A stretch of 58,022 bases of DNA from Pirellula sp. (GTDB lineage Bacteria; Planctomycetota; Planctomycetia; Pirellulales; Pirellulaceae): the NCBI GenBank assembly GCA_025459355.1, contig JALOQS010000001.1, positions 1 to 58,022 on the forward strand, given 5' to 3'. Shown here piece by piece: positions 18,747 to 25,975 of this stretch. The notes below the pieces were generated by a model. The model was not told the origin of the DNA and searched no databases. It saw nothing but the letters and a program-made list of their open reading frames with translations. The stretch's first letter is position 1. Each line of letters starts with the position of its first letter. The position numbers and the translations under genes are program-made.

Positions 18747-19979
18747 ATGCCAAGACCAAAGGCACAAGCACCCGCGATTAGTCGCCACCTTAGCGGCCAA
18801 GCTATCACCAAAGTTGACGGTGTTACGTTCTATCTTGGGAAGCACAATTCAGCGGAGTCATTCGCACGCTACGCAGTTTTGCTCAGGCGTTACCAGGAGA
18901 ACGGATTTAAGCTGCCGGACGATATCACACCGGAATCACTCAGGAGCCTGGACGTTGAGCCAGGACGCGTTGTTGACAAGGTTGATGAGTCGCAGGAGCC
19001 TATTACAGTCAAGCACATTGTGGAGTCGTACAGGGGCCACGTTAAGGTGCGATACGCTTTTAGCCAAAGCGAAAAGAATCGGCTGCTCCAGGTTTGCACC
19101 ATTGTCGAGAATGAAGCTGGAAAGCTGGAGGCTGACAAATTTGGTCCGAGATTGCTCCTCAAAATGCGTGGCGATTGGATCAAGTCCGGGAAAACCCGCC
19201 AATACTGCAATCGACTAGCGAATGCCGTTATCCGCATGTTCAAGTGGGCTGTCTCACAAGAGCTGGTAGACATTTCGACTCATCAGCGACTAAAGACTGT
19301 TGAGCCGCTCAGGATCGGTGAGACGGACGCGCCAGAGACCAAGCCGATACTACCGGCAAATTTGGATCACGTCAGAGCTACGGCAATTCACCTGCCACCA
19401 CAATTGAAGGCGGTCATTCGCATCATGGTTGTTACCGGTGCGCGACCATCCGAGATTCTGACAATGAAGCCCGCAGAAATCGATCGTAGCGGGGATGAGT
19501 GGTTCTATCGACCCAAACAGCACAAGAACGCTAAACGCGGGAAAACGCGTTCTATCCCTCTCGTGGGAGATGCCAAAGAAGCCGTGATTGATTACTTGAA
19601 TCGGGATGCGGATGCCTACTGCTTTTCGCCAAAAGAAGCCGTCGAATGGTGGAACGCACAGAAGCGTGCAGCAAGGAAATCCAAGGTACAGCCCAGCCAA
19701 CAAAACCGCAGGAATCCAAACGCAACAAAACTACCAACTGACTGCTACGACAAGCACAGTCTAGGACGTGCTATTTCGCGAGCTTGCAAGAAAGCAAATG
19801 TTCCAGCGTGGCATCCGTACCAGTTGCGTCACCTTGCTGGAACGATGGTTCGGGATGCACTTGGTTGTGAGGCTGCTCAGGCATTGTTAGGTCACTCATC
19901 GATGCAGATGACTCAGCATTACGCCAAGATCAACGAACAAAAAGCGGCAAAGGCTGCCAAGTCTATGCCCAAACTGTAA
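18747..19979 (+). CDS. Tyrosine recombinase / integrase of the element
   Basis: Catalyses site-specific integration and excision at the tRNA-Met site. 410 residues; ATG 18747 has AAAGGAG nine bases upstream. Residues 1-75 are an N-terminal arm-binding-like part typical of planctomycete integrases (KVDGVTFYLGKHNS). A SAM-like core-binding region covers about 85-185. Catalytic part: Arg233 in VTGARPSEIL, the HPYQLRHLAGT box (His356, Arg361), His383 in LLGHSSMQMT and nucleophile Tyr392 in QHYAKIN. In the HPYQLRH box the exact position of the first catalytic His differs from the textbook HxLR. The gene lies next to the tRNA and points into the element, as usual for tRNA integrators. Confidence 0.96.
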   Translation: MPRPKAQAPAISRHLSGQAITKVDGVTFYLGKHNSAESFARYAVLLRRYQENGFKLPDDITPESLRSLDVEPGRVVDKVDESQEPITVKHIVESYRGHVKVRYAFSQSEKNRLLQVCTIVENEAGKLEADKFGPRLLLKMRGDWIKSGKTRQYCNRLANAVIRMFKWAVSQELVDISTHQRLKTVEPLRIGETDAPETKPILPANLDHVRATAIHLPPQLKAVIRIMVVTGARPSEILTMKPAEIDRSGDEWFYRPKQHKNAKRGKTRSIPLVGDAKEAVIDYLNRDADAYCFSPKEAVEWWNAQKRAARKSKVQPSQQNRRNPNATKLPTDCYDKHSLGRAISRACKKANVPAWHPYQLRHLAGTMVRDALGCEAAQALLGHSSMQMTQHYAKINEQKAAKAAKSMPKL

Positions 19980-20016
19980 AATATATTCTTCGTCGAGAGG
20001 GGAGTAGCTACCCCGC

Positions 20017-20060
20017 GTCAGTTGGCGTCAATCATCCTCTAGTGGTTGGCGTCAACTGAC
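20017..20060 (+). promoter_or_regulatory. Repeat-rich site upstream of the 181-aa gene
   Basis: GTCAGTTG (20017-20024) and CAACTGAC (20053-20060) are an inverted pair. Inside and overlapping it, TTGGCGTCAA occurs twice in direct orientation (20022-20031 and 20046-20055, offset 24 bp, close to two helical turns and a bit). It lies 30 nt before the next start codon, so a regulator or recombination-factor binding site is likely. Confidence 0.5.
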
Positions 20061-20089
20061 ATCGACTTCACAAAACTAGAGGTATCTGT

Positions 20090-20635
20090 ATGAAGTCCAA
20101 CATCGAACTATTGGTTTCGGAATTGCGATTGCCGGGCGGATTGTCGCGTGAAGCCAAGAAGCTTGCTGACAGCGTTCGCGCCGAGCTAGTCGCGGAATAC
20201 AACGCAACTCCAGCGGGTTCGCTACGTCGGGGGCATATTGGCAGGGCATTGCGTTACATCGTTCGTTCGTGCTTTGATGTTGATTCTCACATCCAAGTGG
20301 ACCAGGGGGCGGCGGCGGATGCGCTCGAGCGACTACTGCCCAAATTGGATAGCCACGAAGCGCCAAAGGCTGAATCGATTGATGATTTGTTTGAACGGTT
20401 ACGACCTGAGTTAATCCAACTCAAAACCCGTCGTGATTGTGGAGACGCGTCAGAAGCGAGAAAAGACAGGACCGCAAATAAGACGCAGGGGTTCTATTCT
20501 GCGGATTGCGGCTGGGTTGCCTTTAAGAAATCGGGCAAGGCACATAACGCGCCGAATGATTGGTACGAAGTCCCTGAGCACTTACAAGCTACTGTCGAAT
20601 CTTTTTTTTCTCGAAAAACCAAGGGAAAACGCTAG
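20090..20635 (+). CDS. Hypothetical protein of the element
   Basis: 181 residues; the start ATG 20090 is preceded by AGAGGT at 20078-20083. The first 45 residues are helical (MKSNIELLVSELRLPGGLSR, KLADSVRAELVAEYNA). Residues 46-65 hold SLRRGHIGRALRYIVRSC. The centre (about 85-140) is charged and perhaps flexible, and the tail holds aromatic clusters (GFYSADCGWVAF, NDWYEVP) and a basic end KTKGKR. There is no signal peptide. It sits between the integrase and the HTH gene, where directionality factors or regulators are common, but I do not recognise a family. Confidence 0.65.
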   Translation: MKSNIELLVSELRLPGGLSREAKKLADSVRAELVAEYNATPAGSLRRGHIGRALRYIVRSCFDVDSHIQVDQGAAADALERLLPKLDSHEAPKAESIDDLFERLRPELIQLKTRRDCGDASEARKDRTANKTQGFYSADCGWVAFKKSGKAHNAPNDWYEVPEHLQATVESFFSRKTKGKR

Positions 20636-20641
20636 TTTCTA

Positions 20642-20667
20642 ATATCACTCGATATGACTAGTGATAT
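20642..20667 (+). repeat. 8-bp inverted repeat ATATCACT / AGTGATAT
   Basis: Perfect arms at 20642-20649 and 20660-20667 around a 10-nt spacer, just after the stop of the 181-aa gene. There is no T-run at its end, so an operator is more likely than a terminator. It is about 90 nt before the DUF1580-like gene. Confidence 0.5.
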
Positions 20668-20702
20668 CGAGGCAGATAATAAAAAAACGACTAATCCTGA
20701 AT

Positions 20703-20751
20703 ACTCCTGTCATGGCGTTTGTTGAAAAGCAAGCAGAACATGAACAGGAGT
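20703..20751 (+). promoter_or_regulatory. Stem that would hide the ribosome binding site of the DUF1580-like gene
   Basis: ACTCCTGTCATG (20703-20714) can pair with CATG-A-ACAGGAGT (20739-20751): twelve base pairs with one bulged A. The 3' arm contains AGGAG, the SD of the gene starting at 20756. If the transcript includes both arms, translation would be blocked until the stem is opened. It could instead be a protein-binding palindrome in DNA. Confidence 0.55.
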
Positions 20752-20755
20752 TGTT

Positions 20756-21067
20756 ATGGCGAAAACGATTAATTTCGAACAGGCGGAACAAGAGCTTAAC
20801 GCTAAAAAGGCGAAGCAAAAAGTTTACGTTGAACAGGCGGTTTCTAGGGTTCTCACAGAGAGCCACCGCACTATCAAACAAGCTCAGCAAGACATCCACG
20901 AAGCTAGTGGTATTCGTCCTGACAAAAGCACCGTCATTCGGTGGATTCTCAAAGGCAAGTCAGGCATTCGACTTGAAGCGGTTCGTATCGGCAATGTTTG
21001 GGTGACTAGCTCAGAAGCGATCACTCGATTCATCACCGAGATCACCGCTAAGTCACTCGCATCTTGA
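20756..21067 (+). CDS. DUF1580-like small HTH protein (possible excisionase/regulator)
   Basis: 103 residues with an ATG at 20756 and AGGAG five to six bases before it. The N-terminal 40 residues are a charged helix (FEQAEQELNAKKAKQKVYVEQ is its region). From about 40 on there is a MerR/AlpA-like winged-helix pattern: STVIRWILKGKSGIRLEAVR, then IGNVWVTSSEAITRFI. That closing pattern is typical of DUF1580 proteins that are frequent in Planctomycetes and often found beside integrases. Excisionases and AlpA regulators share this fold, so a role in excision or transcription control is likely but inferred. A hairpin in front covers its SD and a terminator-like hairpin follows. Confidence 0.75.
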   Translation: MAKTINFEQAEQELNAKKAKQKVYVEQAVSRVLTESHRTIKQAQQDIHEASGIRPDKSTVIRWILKGKSGIRLEAVRIGNVWVTSSEAITRFITEITAKSLAS

Positions 21068-21073
21068 AACGAA

Positions 21074-21113
21074 AACAGCCACCGGTGCAGATGGCTGTTC
21101 TCTTATCGTTTTT
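21074..21113 (+). terminator. Rho-independent terminator or attenuator after the DUF1580-like gene
   Basis: AACAGCCA (21074-21081) pairs with TGGCTGTT (21092-21099) around a 10-nt loop, followed by CTCTTATCGTTTTT. It lies between the HTH gene and the replication genes on the same strand, so it would separate early regulation from the replication operon or act as an attenuator. Confidence 0.6.
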
Positions 21114-21135
21114 CACACCTTTAAGGAGTCTTTAT

Positions 21136-21396
21136 ATGTTAGGCGATGCGGCCAACAAAACAAGTCTAGTGGATTTAGTGTTTTCCGATCGTCCGAGTTC
21201 GCCAATTTCGAACATCCTGGATGAGTTACTGGAGACGATGGAAGATGTTGAACAAGTCGATGCGTCGATGATTTTAGACGCTATCGCGATTCGTTGGCTG
21301 TTGGCCGATTTGCTACGAGGGCAGGGAATGCCGATTGAGAAGATAGTAGCGATGGAAACGAACCCCGAGATGAAAGCCGAGGTTCTGAATGATTGA
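21136..21396 (+). CDS. Small acidic protein ahead of the primase
   Basis: 86 residues. ATG 21136 has AAGGAG seven bases upstream, which decides this start over an upstream in-frame TTG at 21064 that would lie in the terminator. The protein is acidic and mostly helical (LDELLETMEDVEQVDASMIL, IRWLLADLLRGQ). Its end overlaps the primase start by 8 nt, so translation is coupled and the two products are made together. A helper for the primase is plausible; no family is recognised. Confidence 0.7.
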   Translation: MLGDAANKTSLVDLVFSDRPSSPISNILDELLETMEDVEQVDASMILDAIAIRWLLADLLRGQGMPIEKIVAMETNPEMKAEVLND

Positions 21397-23998
21397 TGAA
21401 ATCAAGCGTCAGGCAGCCGGGCGTTGCGGCGCAATTCTTGGGATGCAGTTGGCTAGGAATGATTCAGCCGGTCAGCCTTGCCCAAGGTGTGGCGGAACCG
21501 ATCGGTTTCATATCGATCGAGACTTCGAGACTAACGGCAAAGTTTATTGCCGACATTGTTTACCGAAAGGATCGGGCGACATCATCGGAACCTATGGCTG
21601 GTTGCATGGGATCGAGAACCCCGAAGCGATTAAGCGATTAGGGTCAGAGCTGGGAATAAAACCGGGCGATGCACCTAAGCGAAGTTTGATCGAGTTGATT
21701 TGCCACGAAAAGCGAATGCCGATCGATGCGTTCATGCAATTCGAGCCAACACTAGCGAAGCGTGGAAAGCTTGAAGTTGTTCGCGTTCCGGTTTGGAATG
21801 GCAAAGCAGAGAGGCACAGCTATTTCGATTTGTGGCCAGGTGACAAAGGCAAGTTTGCACGCGGTCAGGGAATGGCAGGATTCTTTTTCCCTGGACGATT
21901 ACCACAAGACGGTGAGACTTGGCATATCGTCGAGGGCGTTAAGGATGCGGCGGCATTGGTGGCGTTAGGATTCAACGCGGCGGGAATGCCGACTTGCGAA
22001 TTGGCGTCAGTCTATGCGAATCTCTTTCGTGGCGTTCATATCGTTTTCGTTCCCGATTTGGATATCCCTGGACAACGCGGAGCGCAGAAAAGCGGCGGCG
22101 TTCTCAAAGGAATTGCGGCGAGCGTTCGCATAGCAAGGCTACCGGGTGAGATCCGAGAAAAGCAAGGTGACGACGTTCGCGACATTCTACGCAAACCCAA
22201 CGGGGAGCAATTGGTTCGCGATGCGATCACCAACGCGGTAGAGTGGGAACCAGAGGAGCAACATACCGACAAGCGGCCGGAAGTCCTGTTGACGTTAAAC
22301 GAAGGATTCGTTGCCGACCAAGTAATTAAGCACTTAGGCAATCTCGGTTGGGTATCCCCTCGGATTCCAGAACGATTACAAGAATCGGTGCGGGTGTTTG
22401 TTCGCGGCGGTTCGCTTGTCCACGCAATTGAATCAGAGGATGAGCTAACGAAAGGAATGCTTTCCATACGTTCGCTTCCAGCAAGCTTGGTTCGAGAGCG
22501 AATAACACAAGCTTGTCAGCTAACGATCGAGCAAGGCAAAGAGGATGATATCGAGATCGTTCCAACGCGTCCTATTCGTTGGCTAGTCGATGCGATACAT
22601 CAACGCGGATTCTATGGCGGTTCAATTCGTCCGTTAACGGGCGTGGTTCAATCACCAACGATTCGAGCCGATGGTTCGATCATACAGACAGCCGGTTACG
22701 ATGAGGCGTCAGGATTGATCTATCGACCCAATGCAGAGTTTCCCCAGTTGGCAGAGAATCCAACGCGTGAGGATGCACAGCGAGCGATCGAGAAATTAAA
22801 TCACGTCACAATCGATTTTCCGTTTGTCGATCCAGCGGACCGTTCGGGATGGTTGGCAATGTTGCTTTCCATGATCGGGCGTCCATGCGTCGAGGGATGC
22901 GTTCCGATGTTTGCGATCGGTGCGAATATCCGAGGAGCCGGAAAGAGCCTTTTGGCAGATGCGGCAAGCTTGATTGCCTACGGGCGCCCAGCGTCGAGAA
23001 AGACGTTCACACGGGACGATGACGAACAGCGGAAGCTTGTAACGTCAATTGCGATCGAGGGAACACCATGCGTCCTATTCGACAATCTGGACGTTCAGCT
23101 AGGCGGAGCAAACATTGACGCGGCGTTAACGGCAAGGAGTTGGAACGATCGAATTCTAGGAGCAAGCAAAACGACCGGCGAACTACCGATGAGGACGGTT
23201 TGGGTTGCGACTGGAAATAACATTGCCTACGGTTCAGACGTGGCAAGGCGTGTTTTGCCTATCCGACTGGAAAGCCCATTGGAAGCCCCAGAGGATCGTT
23301 CGGGATTCGTTCACGGCGATCTATTGGGGTTCGTTCGGGAAAATCGACCGAGGCTAGCAATCGCAGCGTTAACGATTCTGAGGGCGTACTTCGTTGCAGG
23401 TTGTCCGAGTGTTCCGGATGGTGTTTGGGGATCGTTTGAGGAGTGGACGCGAATCATACGCGGTTCGCTTGTTTGGGCAGGGGGAGCCGATCCGTTACCG
23501 ACTAGGAAATCAGCGACCGATTCCGATGAGACGCGTTCACTGTTGGGAATGCTTGTTACAGGATTGACGGAAGCAGACCCAGACAAGGCAGGTTTAACGG
23601 TTGGTGAGATCGAGCGGATAGTGGCATCGCAGAACCGAGATAACCCGAGCTGCCCAACGCTACTGGAAGCAGTAGCGGCGATTTGTGGCAATGGATGGAA
23701 CGCTAAACGGTTTGGGCGGAAGTTGCTTTCCTTTAAGGACAGGACTTGGCAAGGGTGGCGAATCGAATCTGAATCAGCCGGTGGAGGCGTGAAGCGGTGG
23801 AGAGTCCGGGATGGTTATGGTGGGTATAGTGGCTTACACGAACCCCAATCTCTACGCGGGGAAAATAAAATCATCTCTCCTATACGTAAGGATGATATTT
23901 ATATCCCGTATGAGGAACGAGGTGAACCTAACCCATCAAACCCCGCAAACCCACTATTGCCGACATCGGGCGCGAGAATCGTATCGGGGGTGGTGTAA
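21389..23998 (+). CDS. Replicative primase-helicase with zinc finger, Toprim-like and ATPase parts
   Basis: 869 residues. The zinc-binding part near the start is of the CHC2/P4-primase kind: Cys31 and Cys34 in PCPRCGGTDRFHID, Cys54 and Cys57 in YCRHC. A Toprim-like segment follows (about 178-235: WHIVEGVKDAAALVALG, then VFVPDLDIPGQRGAQ). The C-terminal half is a P-loop ATPase: Walker A GANIRGAGKS with Lys519, Walker B-like CVLFDNLD and sensor WVATGNN. This layout suits an initiator/primase/helicase that can start replication of the excised element, like the alpha protein of satellite P4. It overlaps its neighbours at both ends (8 nt before, 1 nt after). Confidence 0.88.
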   Translation: MIDEIKRQAAGRCGAILGMQLARNDSAGQPCPRCGGTDRFHIDRDFETNGKVYCRHCLPKGSGDIIGTYGWLHGIENPEAIKRLGSELGIKPGDAPKRSLIELICHEKRMPIDAFMQFEPTLAKRGKLEVVRVPVWNGKAERHSYFDLWPGDKGKFARGQGMAGFFFPGRLPQDGETWHIVEGVKDAAALVALGFNAAGMPTCELASVYANLFRGVHIVFVPDLDIPGQRGAQKSGGVLKGIAASVRIARLPGEIREKQGDDVRDILRKPNGEQLVRDAITNAVEWEPEEQHTDKRPEVLLTLNEGFVADQVIKHLGNLGWVSPRIPERLQESVRVFVRGGSLVHAIESEDELTKGMLSIRSLPASLVRERITQACQLTIEQGKEDDIEIVPTRPIRWLVDAIHQRGFYGGSIRPLTGVVQSPTIRADGSIIQTAGYDEASGLIYRPNAEFPQLAENPTREDAQRAIEKLNHVTIDFPFVDPADRSGWLAMLLSMIGRPCVEGCVPMFAIGANIRGAGKSLLADAASLIAYGRPASRKTFTRDDDEQRKLVTSIAIEGTPCVLFDNLDVQLGGANIDAALTARSWNDRILGASKTTGELPMRTVWVATGNNIAYGSDVARRVLPIRLESPLEAPEDRSGFVHGDLLGFVRENRPRLAIAALTILRAYFVAGCPSVPDGVWGSFEEWTRIIRGSLVWAGGADPLPTRKSATDSDETRSLLGMLVTGLTEADPDKAGLTVGEIERIVASQNRDNPSCPTLLEAVAAICGNGWNAKRFGRKLLSFKDRTWQGWRIESESAGGGVKRWRVRDGYGGYSGLHEPQSLRGENKIISPIRKDDIYIPYEERGEPNPSNPANPLLPTSGARIVSGVV

Positions 23999-24234
23999 TG
24001 GGAACACCGGTGAACTTCCTTGTTTTCTGTTGGGCAATCGGCGTTCGATTGTCTGTAGTCGGTGATTCGGTTCGTTATGAAGCCGAAGCCGAGTTAGTTT
24101 CCGATGAGTTGATTGAAGTGATTCGACAACACAAAGAGCCGTTGCATTATCTGCTAAGCGGTTTGGCAGATGGCACGATTACCGAAAACGATATTCATGC
24201 AGCGTATGACCTGGAGGTATCGCAATGGAAATAA
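23998..24234 (+). CDS. TubC N-terminal docking-domain-like small protein
   Basis: 78 residues. ATG 23998 shares its first A with the primase stop (TAATG). Residues 4-55 follow the pattern of the TubC docking domain: a short helix, GVRLSVVGDSVRYEA, then SDELIEVIRQHKEPLHYLLSG. In natural-product synthases this domain joins subunits; similar stand-alone copies occur beside primases in mobile elements. Here it may tether the primase to a partner. The similarity is by pattern only. Confidence 0.6.
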   Translation: MGTPVNFLVFCWAIGVRLSVVGDSVRYEAEAELVSDELIEVIRQHKEPLHYLLSGLADGTITENDIHAAYDLEVSQWK

Positions 24235-24377
24235 CGATCACACTAACGACACCAGCGAGTTATCCGCCACCCGAGCCGGACGCATGGCAGCGATTGCGGA
24301 AGTTGCTCAAAGCGTTGTTGCGAGTCTATGGCTTGCGTTGCGTTGACATTCGCAGGACGGATGAGGACAAGCCGTGA
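24225..24377 (+). CDS. 50-aa basic peptide
   Basis: ATG 24225 has GGAGGT nine bases upstream and overlaps the end of the TubC-like gene by 10 nt; TGA at 24375-24377. The product begins MEITITLTTPASYPPPEPDA and has a basic amphipathic helix WQRLRKLLKALLRVYGLRC. The strong SD and tight packing support a real gene. No family is recognised. Confidence 0.6.
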   Translation: MEITITLTTPASYPPPEPDAWQRLRKLLKALLRVYGLRCVDIRRTDEDKP

Positions 24378-24470
24378 CCATTCCAAACACGTTACGAGCG
24401 AAGCCATGGCCATTGGCGGGGATGTTTGAGGCGAGGAGCGATACTCTCCCCCTGGGCATTAAACGATCTT

Positions 24471-24499
24471 TTGAGCCTTTCAAACGCTATACGGCTCAA
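24471..24499 (+). repeat. Inverted repeat in the leader of the 267-aa gene
   Basis: TTGAGCC (24471-24477) and GGCTCAA (24493-24499) enclose 15 nt. It lies in the 194-nt stretch between the 50-aa peptide and ATG 24572. There is no T-run after it, so it is not a simple terminator. It could be an RNA leader structure or an operator for the second half of the element. Confidence 0.4.
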
Positions 24500-24571
24500 T
24501 TGCATCGTGTTTCCGCACTAAGACATCGAAGCCTACCTTACAAAACCGTTTTTATTCGAGGAGTATTTGAC

Positions 24572-25375
24572 ATGAAGAGATTAAACACCCGCCTGGACGC
24601 CCTAGAATCGCGTTCTAGCGATGCGTTGACGCAAGATGACCAGATGAGCCTAGTTGACTTGCTGGCACGCAGAGACGCGTTGTTTTGGCCTTGGCGATGC
24701 ACGCTAGATTCCCCTGTTCCCTACGCGGAGATTTTCGCTCGTCAGGCGGATTACCTCAGTGGAGCGGTTGGGCTGAAAGTCAAAGCCGATGGCAAGCAAG
24801 ATTGGAAGGCATCGCACCACAAAAGGCAGCGGCTGATTGCATCGGGTTTCGTGAATGCCCAGGTTTCCGGCGGTCAGGTTTCGAGCCTGTTTTTGACTGC
24901 TCAAGGTGAAGCCGTTGCAAGGTCGCTGGTTGGTCCGAGGTTGCACAATTGCGAAACAGCGAAGCATTACTTCATCAAGTTGGTTCTGCTTGGCAAAACG
25001 ACCGAATGCACCTTGGTTAGGGAAAGCGTGCTGTTCTCTCGAACGTGCAATGGATCACCGAGCGATTGGGATCACGACACCGAGATGCTGCTACCGCTTT
25101 TGACAGCGGGGATGGTTCGAGCAATTCCGGACACTGTAGGGCGGATTCTTTACAAGCCCGTTGCAGGCGTCGAGTTCCCAGAGCATATCGATATGCCAAA
25201 TGGCACATCGTCCGATTTCGAGGATCTTTACCTAGCATCCTTTGACGCCGAAAGACAAGCACTTGAAACATGCGAGCCACGAAACGCAAACGAGCTGTTC
25301 ATTCCGGCGCCAGCATGTTCGAGCGTTGCACCACATTTCGATTTTTACAAGGGCAATCCAGATGAGACAATCTAA
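24572..25375 (+). CDS. Winged-helix-like protein of the element, unknown role
   Basis: 267 residues from ATG 24572, preferred because CGAGGAG stands eight bases upstream; the frame is open back to a GTG at 24374 (333 residues), which overlaps the previous stop and remains possible. After an N-terminal helix (MKRLNTRLDALESRSSDALT), residues about 60-125 look like a winged helix (HHKRQRLIASGFVNAQVSGG, then VSSLFLTAQGEAVARSLVG). A second, weaker copy of the pattern is at about 145-200 (LLPLLTAGMVRAI). DNA binding is inferred. Its end overlaps the next start by 14 nt. Confidence 0.65.
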   Translation: MKRLNTRLDALESRSSDALTQDDQMSLVDLLARRDALFWPWRCTLDSPVPYAEIFARQADYLSGAVGLKVKADGKQDWKASHHKRQRLIASGFVNAQVSGGQVSSLFLTAQGEAVARSLVGPRLHNCETAKHYFIKLVLLGKTTECTLVRESVLFSRTCNGSPSDWDHDTEMLLPLLTAGMVRAIPDTVGRILYKPVAGVEFPEHIDMPNGTSSDFEDLYLASFDAERQALETCEPRNANELFIPAPACSSVAPHFDFYKGNPDETI

Positions 25376-25727
25376 ATATCTGCAAGTTTTAGCGGCGGCG
25401 GTAGCATCAGGTTTGAGCGTTCGGGATGCGTCAAAAACTGCGGGATGCACCGAATCGACAGCCTACAGCCTCAGTTGCACCCAAGCGTTCAAGGATGAAG
25501 TCAGCCGACTTAAAAGCGAAGCAGTAACGCAGGCAGTTTCCGTTCTCACAGCAAATGCGACAGCGGCTAGCAATGCGTTGGTTCGCCTGTTGGCAAGCGA
25601 CGATGAGAAGGTTGTACTCGCGGCGGCAACAAAGATTCTAGGCACGCTAGGACCGATGCAGGAGTTGGCAGAGCTGCGGGCGCGAATCGAAGCAATCGAG
25701 GGGCAGCGGCTAAAGGTGGCGCGATGA
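25362..25727 (+). CDS. HTH protein resembling a phage small terminase subunit
   Basis: 121 residues from ATG 25362, inside the end of the previous gene. Residues 1-45 form a helix-turn-helix: KYLQVLAAAVASGLSVRDAS, then AGCTESTAYSLSCTQAF. A long alpha-helical region follows (AVTQAVSVLTANATAASNAL, DDEKVVLAAATKILG), ending in a charged helix ELRARIEAIEG. This order is shared with small terminase-like proteins of the phBC6A51 kind, which recognise DNA for packaging. It starts a tight run of overlapping genes with the zinc ribbon and the ClpP-like protease, both with phage parallels. Transcription factor is the alternative. Confidence 0.6.
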   Translation: MRQSKYLQVLAAAVASGLSVRDASKTAGCTESTAYSLSCTQAFKDEVSRLKSEAVTQAVSVLTANATAASNALVRLLASDDEKVVLAAATKILGTLGPMQELAELRARIEAIEGQRLKVAR

Positions 25728-25975
25728 GATCCGGTGAGCGGTGCGATTCATGCAGCATAGGCAGGATGCGAACGAGATCGACATTCACCAAAGGAGCAAG
25801 CCGAGTTCGATACTTGGTTTGCCCATCATGCGGCGCGACGGGCAAAGAGATTTTGCAAATCGACGATCTAGGTCGAACTATTATTTTGCCTGTCGTTGCT
25901 ACGCGTAGCAAACAAGGGGATGCACCTTTGCCATTCATCGATCTATCATTCATGCAAGGAGGGCAAGACCCATGA
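25724..25975 (+). CDS. Zinc-ribbon protein, Ogr/Delta-like size
   Basis: 83 residues; start ATGA overlaps the previous stop by 4 nt. Two CxxC pairs, Cys7/Cys10 (CDSC) and Cys33/Cys36 (CPSC), with RTRSTFTKGASRVRYLV between them, form a zinc ribbon. The arrangement and spacing recall the late-gene activators Ogr/Delta of P2/P4-type phages, but the second pair there is CxxxxC, so this is an analogy only. Its end overlaps the protease gene by 4 nt. Confidence 0.65.
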   Translation: MRSGERCDSCSIGRMRTRSTFTKGASRVRYLVCPSCGATGKEILQIDDLGRTIILPVVATRSKQGDAPLPFIDLSFMQGGQDP

